Below are positions 36,701 through 48,700 of a stretch of 64,000 nucleotides of DNA, piece after piece (the stretch's first letter is position 1; every line of letters starts with the position of its first letter). Under the pieces are notes generated by a model, which searched no databases, had not been told where the DNA came from, and saw only the letters and a list, made by a program, of their open reading frames with translations. The DNA is from Trichostrongylus colubriformis (taxonomy: Eukaryota > Nematoda > Chromadorea > Rhabditida > Trichostrongylidae), in contig OZ022258.1 in assembly GCA_963978905.1 (NCBI GenBank), positions 50,824,591 through 50,888,590 on the forward strand. The letters run 5' to 3'. The position numbers and the translations under genes were made by a program.

Positions 36701-39700
36701 GCTTAAACACAAGTTTATTAATCGAAGTAAAAACCATCAGAATCTACACACTTTTGCCAACGAACAGGCAATAAATCTAAGCCTTCACTATAAAAACTAC
36801 TATCACGAGAATCAACGAAGTCAAGGAAGGCACATTAAACATCGTCTAAATTAGTAAATTGTTTCTGACGCAGATGAGAATTGAGGGCTCGAAAAAAGTG
36901 ATAGTCTGTTGGGGAAAGGTCGGGAGAATACGCTGGGTGAGGGAGAACTTCTATACCCAAGTGGGTCAATTTTTGCCGAGTGATTTGTGAGGTGTGTGGC
37001 CTTGCGTTGTCCTGCAACAGGATCGGCCCTCCTCTATTCACCACCGCCGGCCACAATTTTTGCAACTTTCTATACATTTGCTCCAGATCACAACAGTAAG
37101 ACTCTGCTGTGACTGGCTGACCAGGTTGCAAGAAACTGTAATGGATTACACCTTTACAACACCCATTTTTCATCTACAGTTATAATACGGTTTACAAATG
37201 GCTCATTTTTATGGCGAACTAGGAGATTAGAGCAGGTGTCGAAACGTGCCAGACGCTGCTCATCGGTCAGGTCATGAGGCACCCACTTCGACATCTTCTT
37301 CACCTTGCCGATTGTCAGCAAATGTCTGGCCACTGTAGAGTAATGTACGCCTAGGTCTTCTGCTGACGTACGAGTATTCGTCTCCGGATTTGCTTCGACG
37401 GCTCTCCTTAAATCTGATCATTAAGCGATACCTGCGGCCGCGACCCGACTTCTCTTCGAGATCAAAATCGCCAGAAGCAAATTTTTCGAAACAGAGCTCC
37501 ACTGTTCGTTCGCAAGGACAATTCGTCCCAAAAACACTGCTGAGATTACGAGCTGCCTCCGCTGCGGAGTGTTCCAATTTAAACTCATAAAGCATGATGA
37601 CTCGATAGGCGCGTCGGTTCATGATTATACGCAGCCCTGGAAAAGGCCGGCTGGAAAACTCAGAGCGACATTCATAGAAGTTTCTGAAAGAGCAGAAAAA
37701 AACCCACCAAATGTATGCCTGGCGTTCCTTGGGATGGAATAGTTCAGGGTAAAAAATCTACTTATTTATACATACCTTGAAACCGAAATTAATTTTGCAA
37801 CCACCTAATACATTCACTAGCACGGTTACGGGTGGGAGTGGAACATGTAACGCACATCGAAGAGTATCGCAAACAGTGATGACCGAACGTGCAGCGCTTT
37901 ATGCTTTCCCAGCTTTTTTTCAGGTTCATATGGAGAGCAAAGACTGATGCTTAATGAAGCAATGAGACGTCTCAAAATCTTCCAAAAATTTTGGCGTCTT
38001 ATTGATGAAGAGCCTATGAGGTTCAGTGATTTTTCACATCCGTTAATCTTTTTCACACCTATGTGGGTTACAATGATCATCTAATAAGTTTTCAGTTTTT
38101 TAGCTCTCTTCCTGCCGATACTCCCAAGCGCAACATTCAACATGAACACAACAAGCACCATACTGATGAGATAGTAAGTTTGACATGGATTGCACTAAGC
38201 CAGTTACCATAATGCAAAGCATGGACGCGGATCGAGCGCAGTTCAGTGCCGTAGAAGCTCATGCGACGTAGTGACACCATCAGTGGTTCCCAGTCCCCAT
38301 CAGTCGTGTAGACCTGAATTTTCTCTACGACGTCGCACTCGCGGTGCCATCAGCACAACTTGCCGCGATCGGTTGGGATCAGAGTCAAGCCTCCGTCGAG
38401 GAATCCTCAACAGGGGGTCGTATTTAGTCCGCTATAAGGGAGGGGGGGGTCGTAATTGTTGAGGTAGGCAGTGATCAACAGCATTTCTCAGGCTAAGGGT
38501 CTAAAGTGTAAGGGAAAAAATGATAAAACTACTAATGGGGTTCGAACCCGAAAATAGTTTAACTTAATCATCATGGAAACCTCATGCATGGCGCGTTCCG
38601 CAACGAAACCGGTCAACGCCATTAGCCCTTTTGTTGGTCCGCTGAAACCGAAACCACGTACAGAGACACCTCCAAAATTCACCGATAAGCCGTGGAAAGC
38701 GATATCTCTCAACGGGTACCACCGTGGATGGACACTCCAGAAGCAATGGGATGAAAACGAAAAATTAGCTGATATGGACTTCTTTCATATCTTACTAGTA
38801 GGTACGTAATCTGCTGTTAGCGGCCACTGTTCGGACAGGAAAAAAGTTTGTATTCACTGAGAATGTGCATGAAATCCTCATGCATGGTGCATTCCACAGA
38901 GAAGCTGACCGACGCTTCTTGCCCTCCCACTAGGCTTGCGAGAGCGAATGATGCTTACTAGAGAAATTTCATCACCAATGAATCAATTTTTCGAAAGAAA
39001 CTTGGGAACATATCGCAAATTCACAAAAAAGATTTCTCAACTGGTTTTCCTACATTTTTCTTGCTTTGTGGTGGAGATATGGCATAGCAGTCGTTCGAAA
39101 GCGGCGGCAACCTCGCGGAGCCCGATCACCCAAAAAAGCATTCATATGGTTGAGTTTGAAGGAAGTTATGTCCAATTGAAGTTGAATACTTCAATTTTTC
39201 AAAATTTTCTCATCTAATCCTCATCTGTCTTCCCTATAAATAATTTCCTTCGTTTCGAAGATATGGCATAGCTCAGGCAGTCATTCGGAAGCGGCAATCT
39301 CTCAAACCCCGCTCCAGCAAAACGCATTCATACGGTTAAGTTTGAAGGAAGTTATGACCATTTGAAGTGGAACACTTCAAAATTTTCCCCATCTAATCCT
39401 CAACTGGGAACTCGTATCGAGAACTAAGCAACCATTAGGGAAAGCAAGTGGCCAATAGTTAGGTCTAAGTAAGTTACTAGGACGACAGCTTACAGCTGTT
39501 TAAAAGATGGGCTCCAGGTAAAAAATTGAAGTGTTTTAATAAAATCGGAATTTAGTATGGGGAAGATACCGCGCTCCATCGGGATCGCCGCGTCGCAGCC
39601 GTCGCCCGAAATGAAATACCGCCAATAGTCCGTCTCTATATGATTTTCATTGATTTCCGAATTGATTTTTAAAGGTTATTTATCACATTCATCACCTCCA

Positions 39701-42700
39701 GTTATGTGTATGTTTTTGACTGTGAATATCGTTATTTGTGAGCGACAGAAAAACCAAATTGACCTCATGTTGAGGATGATTTCAGAATGTGTTTTGAAGT
39801 GTGAATCTCAGACTGGACTGTTTTGGATCCAATGGTTGTTTTTTCCTATGTCTATTTTACGATTGTTCTCCACTAGTGGGAAATTTATGACAAATGTTTT
39901 CTGGTAGTGGTAAACCTTATGCTTGATTGATTACTGTCTATAGTGTTTTTAGGTAGTGCATTCCTGTCGAATCGACGTCACAATCGATAATCTCGATTAT
40001 GCATATTGCGTGATGCTGCTCTTGCTATGTAGGGCTCTGGTGTTTAGAGTGAAGGTGATTGTGGGGTGTGAAGAGTTTTGCGTGGGGTCTACAGAGGCGT
40101 GAGGTATTATATGAAGTTCTTTGAGTAGTCAGCGCTATTATACGGCTATTTTCGAGTAGTAGGCGATAAATTATTACTGCAGAACTGATTGTTTGAGAAC
40201 ATCTCGAAGTGCGATAAAATGTCTCGTCTCTCATTTTCTAATCGGAGCTTTACCTCATCGTTTCATTCTCATTTCAGACCTTAGACCTTCATCTTTCTCG
40301 TGGTTGAGAAATCCTAGTTATAAACTATCGATGTCTCAACACATCCTACCTAGCAGTTGAAGCTTCAGATTATTTCCAAGCCCCGGGTGCTGAAGTGTTC
40401 TACTCATATTGCGAGTTCCGGAAAGGGCGTGTGCTGTGTATGTGATGCGGAAAATGGTAAGGGTATTGATTGAGAGTGAGAAGCAGATAGCAAGTTCCTA
40501 TCCATAAAATGCTTAGTATTCTATTCTAGTATCTCTTTCACTGTATGATATATGTGAGTTGAGTCCACGGCCTCCAAGATCTCATAATAAACCCGAGTTA
40601 CTGTAAATGGGCATGTCTTCACACCCTTCACTTGTCTTTCTTCAATCATCCTCATCATCATTCTTCAATCAATTCTGTACATGTTTTGTACTTTTGCTTC
40701 TTTTGTTTCTATACTGAACCATTGATGTGTGTCATTAACAAATGTTAATACAAGGGCTCGTAGTTTTTACCAGATTGATGAATCTCATTCTCAACCGTTT
40801 TCGGTCGAATAAAGTCGGAGGGAGGGAGTGGGGAGGGGGGGGGGGGGGGGGAGACGCAACTTTACGTCAAATTTTCACCAACGTCAAAGCTTCTTTCCCT
40901 CCCTAGGCTTAGGCTGAAGCTGATGAGACCTATGCTCTGAGAGATGCTCTTTCATGTGGAAGGAGGGGATATCAATTTCAGCCTGAGCCTAGGGAGAGAA
41001 AGGAGCTTCGACGCCGACGCAAAGTTGCGTCTCCCCCCCCCCCCCCCAACTTTATTTGACCCACCAATTTTCTTTCGTTCATAAAATTTATGGATCTCAT
41101 TCTGTCCGTTACTCTTTCGTTCATCAATCTTTTGTTTTCTCCATTCCATCCCATCCTCTTTCCTTGTGCAAAAGAGAATGGGGTGGGATCTCTTTCCCTG
41201 GGCTGGGAGGGAAAGGGAGGGAAGGGGGCATTTGTTCTCCACCACCGAAAAAAGTCCTTTTGGGGTGGGAAGGAGGGGTAAGGGCGTTTTCTATGCCACG
41301 CGAAGCTGTTTTTTGATAAAAACTGTGTTAACATTCAAAAAACCTTCATTGGTATGCATTAAATTGTAGCAAATTGAAAACTAACAATAACAGACGTGAT
41401 TGGGGGGGGGGTCGTATTGAGACCCCCTTTTTGGGGGGGTCGTATTTTTTGATCCTCATTTGGACGCTTGACCCTGGTTGGGATTCCGCTCAGGACGCAA
41501 GGAGCTGGTACCATGGAGGTCCTTTAAAATAACTGTTTATCTCATCATTACCCAAAACAATAAATTTAAGCCCTCAAACGACAAAACAGTAACATAAAAA
41601 ATGGAAGAAATGACAGTATTTGATAACAACCCCAATTATGGAATAATTATCTCGGGAGTAAATTTCTAAAGGGAGTGTTGCAAAGACGCAATCACAAGCG
41701 AAGAGGCCGCGCGAAAGCTCGACATAGGTCTACACTCCCTTCTTCATCGCACTCATTGCAAAAACATCACGGATGTCACATTCACGATACCGCACCTGCT
41801 CCACCTGCACTACGCTCGGCTCAATCATTGTGGGATAGGTTTGCGGTGATTTGGCCGTCTCGGCGTTTGTTCATGGGGCGCGAACTCGCAATAGGGCAGA
41901 CTTTGTTCGCTGGTGATTTAGACACGGAAGTAGACCAGACAAGGTTTTTTCACATATTTTGTGGAAGAGATCCATTTTGGACGCAGTTTTCCCGTCTATC
42001 GCACCAAAACCACTGCCGAGCACGGGTCGAGGGATCTGCTATGGCGGTTATTTTTCGAATTGTTCTCAATGGCCATCACTTTTTGAGCAGTTTTCGGCTC
42101 AACGAGGCAATTTCAAAATAAGGTGGTCAATCGGTAATCATATTCAGTACTACCGGGTAGCAATTCTATGACTAACGACTGACGACCTTTTCAGGTACTC
42201 AACTTTTGTATGGGGGGCAGGTAACCTCAACGGAAGCGTCGACCGAGGGAGGAAGGGTGAAAACTGGTCGTACTTCAAAAAAAAAAGTTTCCTAACCATC
42301 TGATGTTTTACCTTGATACAAGCTGAGTTTGCTTTATCGCGAATTTGCGTTTCACGAACGCCGAAACCGACAAGGTGATCATCGTCTGTCGGTTGAGTCT
42401 CGCTTACTCACGCAGGAGATGATACATCCTCTTTTATTTGTACCAGCAAATATGTATAAAGTGCGCTGCAAGTTTTTCAGGGATGGGGAGCAAACATGTT
42501 CACCATAGTGAGCCTCAAATCGAACGTGGCTATTTCTTACATCAGTTCTCTGGGATCTCAGTAAGTTCACTTCAAAGTTTGACCATTGCTATGTTTTTGA
42601 GTTCACAAGCACAGTTTGCAATAATCTGACTATTCCATTTGGGTGTGTGCACCTATGACGAGGAATCGCTCCAAGGCGTCGCACTCGCGGCGCCATGAGT

Positions 42701-45700
42701 ACGATTTGCCGAATCGATTGCCATTGGGACAGGGTCAAGCGTCCAGATGAGGAAAATTTTCAAAAAATACGACCCCCCCCAAAAGGGGGTCTCAATACGA
42801 CCCCCCCTCTTTTACGTCTGTTATTGTTATTTTTCGTTTTGCTACTATCTGTTGCATTTCAATAAAGGATTTTCAAATGTTAACACAGTTTTTCTCAAAA
42901 AACAGCTTTCCGTGGCAAAGAAAACACCCTCCCTTCCTTCTTCCCACCCCAAGAAAACTTTTTGCGATCGAAAGGTGGAGAACACAATTCCCTCCCTCCC
43001 TCCCTTTCCCTCCCACCCCAGGGAAAGAGATCCCATCCCATTCTTTTTTGCGATGAGAAAATAAAATCCCTCCCTGCAGAAACCAAAAAGTCCGAAGCGC
43101 GCTTGGGGAAACGCATAGCGAATAAAAAAGCAGAAAAGGAGAAGAGAAGGGCATCGAACTATCGCTCAACATTGTGCTAAACTATTTATCAGGGTCAGAC
43201 TCGTCTCAAGAAAACCTGAACGGGGGTCGTATTTTGGGGTTCGAAAGGGAGAAGGACGTAATGTGAAATTCCAATCGAGTACTCGACAACCAACGCACTA
43301 TCGAGGAGATGTTGGGCCTGTGAGCCTTATTGGACACCTCAGATGCGTCGACGACGGGAGAGGGCTGGGGGTGGGGAGGGGGAGGGGGGAAGGAGGAGTA
43401 TTTTCCAGACAAAAAAATTTCCAGGTCCCAATTTCCAGGTGTTGGTTGTCGAGTACTCGTATGCAGTTTTGACCGTGTACCTATGAAAGCAGCTATAGGT
43501 TCCGTCACCATTTCAACTTTTGCCCCAAAAACTCAATCGAAAGACACGAGATAGATCTGCAAAAACCAACTGGAGAAAATTGCTCGAGATACGAAACGAT
43601 TCTCTTCCGAAACATTTTTAAGATACACAATTAGAAGTTCAATAACCTACATACTAGGTCCAGTACATGAGCACACGCTACTAAGATTCGATTGACCTTA
43701 ATTGTCAATTCATAACCAAACTATAATTACTGCATAGTACGACGCATGAGATTTGAGGAAATCAAAAAGAATGGCTGAGAACATTGCCCACCATGACCGT
43801 ATATGGACGGCGCAATAATGTCCTCATCAGCGATGAGGACGTTTCATGTCAGGCTCTTTGTATGTCTCGATAGAAACACTTGAAACACACTTGAAACACA
43901 CTCGAGATAGAAACAACAACACAAACAATCAAACACATATGATTGAATTCATTTTTCGTTTCAGGCGACGTGCGACGCGGCGATCACGTTGGAGCGCGTT
44001 ATCTTCCCCGTACTAAATTCCGACATTAGCAAAACACTTCAAACTTTACCTAGAGCCCCTCTTTCAAGCAGCTGTGACCTGTTTTCCTAATAACTCCCTA
44101 AGACCTATCTACTGACCGCTTGCTTTCCCCAATGGTTGCTTAGTTCTCTATATGGGTTTTTTGATGAGGATTTGATGAGGAAAATTTCGAAGTGTTTCAC
44201 GGAAATGGCCATAACTTCCTTCAAACTTAACCATATGAGTTCGTTTGAGTGAGGCAGAGTCTACTAGGTTGGCGCTTTCGAATGACCACCTGAACCATGC
44301 CAGATCTTCAAAACGAAGGAAGTTATTTTGAGGGAAGGGTGATGAGGATTTGATGAGGAAAATTTCGGGGTGTTTCACGGAAATGGCCATAACTTCCTTC
44401 AAACTTAACCATATGAGTTCGTTTGGGTGAGGCAGGGTCTACTAGGTTGTCGCTTTCGAATGACTACCTGAACCATGCCAGATCTTCAAAATGAAGCAAG
44501 AAAAATTCAAAAAAGTGTGTTGAGGAAAGCTTTTTTTCGCCGAATTTGCGAGATCTTCCCACGAATCTTCCCAAAAATCGATTCATTGCTACTAAAATTT
44601 TTCCAATATGCATCCTTCGCTCTCGAAGGCCTAGTGAGAAGGCGAGAAGCGTCGGTCAGCTTTTCTGTGGGATGCGCCATGCATGAGGATTTCATCCACA
44701 TTCTCAATGATTACAAACGTTTTTCCGGTTCGCATAGTGGCCGCTAACACCAGATTACGTACTTCCACTCGTAGTAGGATATGGAAGAAGTCCATATCAG
44801 TTATTTTTTGTTTCCATCCCATTGTTTCTGGAGTGTCCATCCACGGTTGTACCCGTTTATAGAGTTATGTTGGTGGACTGGCCACATTATTCCCAGTGCG
44901 TCTGCTAGGACAACGACCAGAATAATATAGATTTATTATGAATCAAAGCAGCAAATGAATGAAAGGGGGATCAATCCGGTCATTGCAGTGGACGTGGTGG
45001 GCTCGGTGGTGACGATGGAAGTACAGGCGCTGGAGTAGATGGCGAATTGATCCAAGGAGACCAGGTCCGGCAGCATGAGCGTTCCCTCTCTGTCCTCTAG
45101 GTGGCGTCAGACCTCAAATATATAGATTAGTACCGTAACCCCACGGAATTCAGTGAGTCATCAATCATGGAAAGAGAAGAGGTTCCAGCGAATGCTTAAA
45201 ATAGGTATCGCTTTCCACGGTTAATTGGTGAATTTTTGAGGTGTCTCTGTACGTGGTTTCGGTGTCAGCGGTCCAACAAAAGGGCTACTGGCGTTGACTG
45301 GTTTCGTTGGGGATTGCGCCATGCATGAGGTTTCCATGATGATTAAGTTAAACTAGTTTCAGGTACCAACCTAATTAGTCAGTTTTATCATTTCTTCCCT
45401 TACACTTTAGCCCTTCTGCGTGAGAAATTCTGTTGATCACTAGTACCTCAACGATTACGACCCCCCCCCCTCCTAGCGGACCAAATACGACCCCCCCCCC
45501 TCCTAGCGGACCAAATACGACCCCCCCGTTGAGGATTCCTCAACGGAGGCTTGACCCTGCCTTGGGAGCCCGGCAGAGCGTGGCTGCGTCACCTCTGCAC
45601 TTCCACCCATGCCACACTGCCTCGCCTGAGACTGCCACGCCCTGTCACTGGTAATCGTACCCGCCGAGCCGCTCGTTGCGCGCCGCAGCGCGAAAACCCG

Positions 45701-48700
45701 TCATAAGAGCACACACACATTCCATTTACATCCACGAGCAGATAGCCCCTTCTGCAGCTCCAAAGCTATAGCGCTAAAATGAATAGTAGAAACCCTATGC
45801 GTAAAACGACGCCCACCGTCCCAAGATGGCCACATACGCCATGGATTTCACCAGCTGATCAGCCGTGCAGCTGCTTGGGTAAAGAGGAGTGCTATCGACC
45901 GTGGTAAGCTAGGATGGACGTAATGTTCGTATTAGGGCAACGTTACAAAGGAAAAAGGTGGTATCGTTAAATTTCGGTTAATAGCAGCAAGTTAAAACAA
46001 CCTTATGCTTACTTCTGGGCTGTGATATCATCCAGATTGAAGGCGGAAAGACCATATTAGGGGGGTTGTGGAGGCGCCCCTTATTTTTTCCTTACTTTTG
46101 TATTCTTGAACACCTCTGTCATTAATTCTGAGCGCGATGACCCACAAAGATTATAGTGAACTGTGTCGTTAAAGTCAATCAAGTGTATAGCAGTGTGGTT
46201 TCAGATTTGGATCACGCGTAGATTGTGATAATCAGTATTATCTAAACGATTTGGGTCGATACAAGGAACCTGGAAATCGTGAAAGAATTGATGGTCTTTT
46301 TCCATCCGTGGCTAGAAGCAAGTCAAAGGTTTGCGCCACCAACATTTGTCAATCCACCGAAGTAGGCAGAATAAGAGTAAAGATAAAGAATAATAGTAAA
46401 GATAAAAATCCTTCTATTATATAAACCAGTAACTTTGTGCGTCTGTTTGTCGGTATGTCGGTCGGTATGTAAGTATGTAAGTATGTCGGTATGTCGGTAT
46501 GTCGGTATGTAAGTATGTAAGTATGTCTGTCCGTCCGCAAATGAATGATTGTGATAAGGGAATGATAGAGCAAAGCAACCGCTTGGGGTAGGGAGAGACG
46601 ATGGGTGTTGGAGTATCATTTTAAGGCTATGTTATCATTGTGATAGCACCTCCTACTTATTTAAACACCTAATTCGTACCCTCACCGTCATTCTGCGGTG
46701 CACTGACGTCGCAGTAGGTGTCGGCACACTGGAATGGCATGCAGGTACGTTCATTGGAGGAGGAACGGTACCATTTGGATAAGACCGATCAGAGGGTGGG
46801 TAATTAGAAAATGAAAACTGTTTCAAGCTTCTTAGCACGTCATTGTCGGTTTAGTTAGCTATCATATAAGCGTAGAGGCCGGAAGCAGATGGTGGACCTA
46901 ACAGAGGGGTACACTCTCTGATCTCTATGACTAATGGGTGACACCAGTAGTTTTGCGGATGAGTGGATTCAACAATGTTCCTACTATATATAATCCGTTT
47001 GCCTGTGTGGGTGTCCGTCCGTTCGTCACGAAACGCATATCTCGCGTCGCAGCGAAGGTGGGACCCTGAATGTTACAAGTGATGTAGGAGGTGGTGTAGG
47101 GACCCTAGCGGTGGTGGACCGAAAGTAATAGTAGCTGATAAGGGTTGATAAGGAGCGTCCGAATGCGAATGTCACCAAAGTCGCTTCGCCTTTCGCGTTG
47201 GCCCTCCTAGGTATTGTGCAAGGTGGATCGGCGACATTAATGGTGATAACGGTTGACAAGATTCGATAAGGAAAGTAAAAACGCTAGAGCCGTCAAATGC
47301 TTTTCGCCTTGATCCTGTAGCGTTCATACTCATAGGTGTTTTGCGAAGTGGGACGGAGACATTGATCGTGAGTGATAGTTTGATTACGGTTGATAAGATT
47401 CGATAAGAGCGTCAAAAGGCAAACGTCGCGAAATCTCTTTCCTCTCTCAACAGAAAACGGAGTGTTCAAACTCTAGTTGTTGTAGGAGGGAATTGATCCG
47501 TCATCATTGATGTACGGGGACTTTAATGGTGACGGATTGAATCTGATAACGACTGCTCAGCGCTGTAAGAGCCGTTAGGAAGTGGATTGGGTAAAATCCA
47601 GTACATCGCTGACTACTACTACACGACCGCTACAATGAAAGCGTCTGATGAACAGTGCCATTGGGTGAACATATTTTGATTATGCTCTGATATCAGTTGC
47701 CGATGTATCGACCGCTAAATTATTTAGCGTCCAAATGATGGTGCGCGTCTTTTGATACTGCGTTCTACACTTCGTGATCAGGATACGATCTACATAACCC
47801 TCTATTAGATAAACCTTTTACTTTGTATGTCGGTCTGTATGTCTACCTGTCCGCAAGCGAGTGATTGTGATTAGGGAATGATAGAGCAAAACAACCGCTC
47901 AAGTCAGGAGAAACCGATGGGTGTTGGGGTATCATTATAAGGCCACGTTATCTTAGTGAAAGCATCTCTTACTTATATAAACACCTACTTCGTACCCTCA
48001 CCGTCATTCTGCGGTGCGCTGACGTTGCAGTAGATGTCCTTATAGTGGGATGGCATGCAATATATTGGGTTATGAGAGGAGCACTGCTGTTTGAACTGAA
48101 CCGTCTCGTCTTGAAATGGGTAGCTGTGTGAATCAAAACGATTGCAAACTTTTTTACAAGCCATGAGCGGCTCAGACAGCTATCATGAAGTACTGGAGGG
48201 GCGGAGCGGATGGTGGACCCCACAAAGGGGTACATTCTCTGATTTTTGTGACTAATGGGTGCACCAGTAGATGTACGGTTAAGTGTGAATCCAACAATGT
48301 TATACTCCTTTCTAAATCACATTGCTGAGCAGCTCCAGTTAACATTATCGTATGGATAGCAGTCGGATCGCCAAGCCGCTGTAGGTTACTTCTTTTTCTT
48401 GGGGGTGGGGGGGGGGCCGGCGCCGCCAGCTCTTTCGCTGGCTGTGGACCATGTGCGCTTCGGAGAAGCAAGCATAACTGAAACTTTATGCATACCAATT
48501 CTTTGCCTTAAACAATTTTCCGTTTCCTTCTCCCGTCTAATGCATAAAGCTACTATCTCTGCGGCTGTTAAAGATCAGCGAGGAGCACAGGTAGCACATG
48601 GGCCATGTCAGACTCCGCTCACTGTGGACGGGGCCCGCGCTAAAATGTTCGTTGTTAAGATGCAAAATTCTATAATTCGTGCCAGAGCAGACCAGGAGTC

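Noticed and set aside
41675..42121. 148-codon open frame between the E elements
   Set aside because: No start context, splice sites or recognisable motif.
46440..46540. CRISPR-like array of short GGTATGTAAG units
   Set aside because: Simple-sequence tandem repeat without unique spacers, in a nematode genome.
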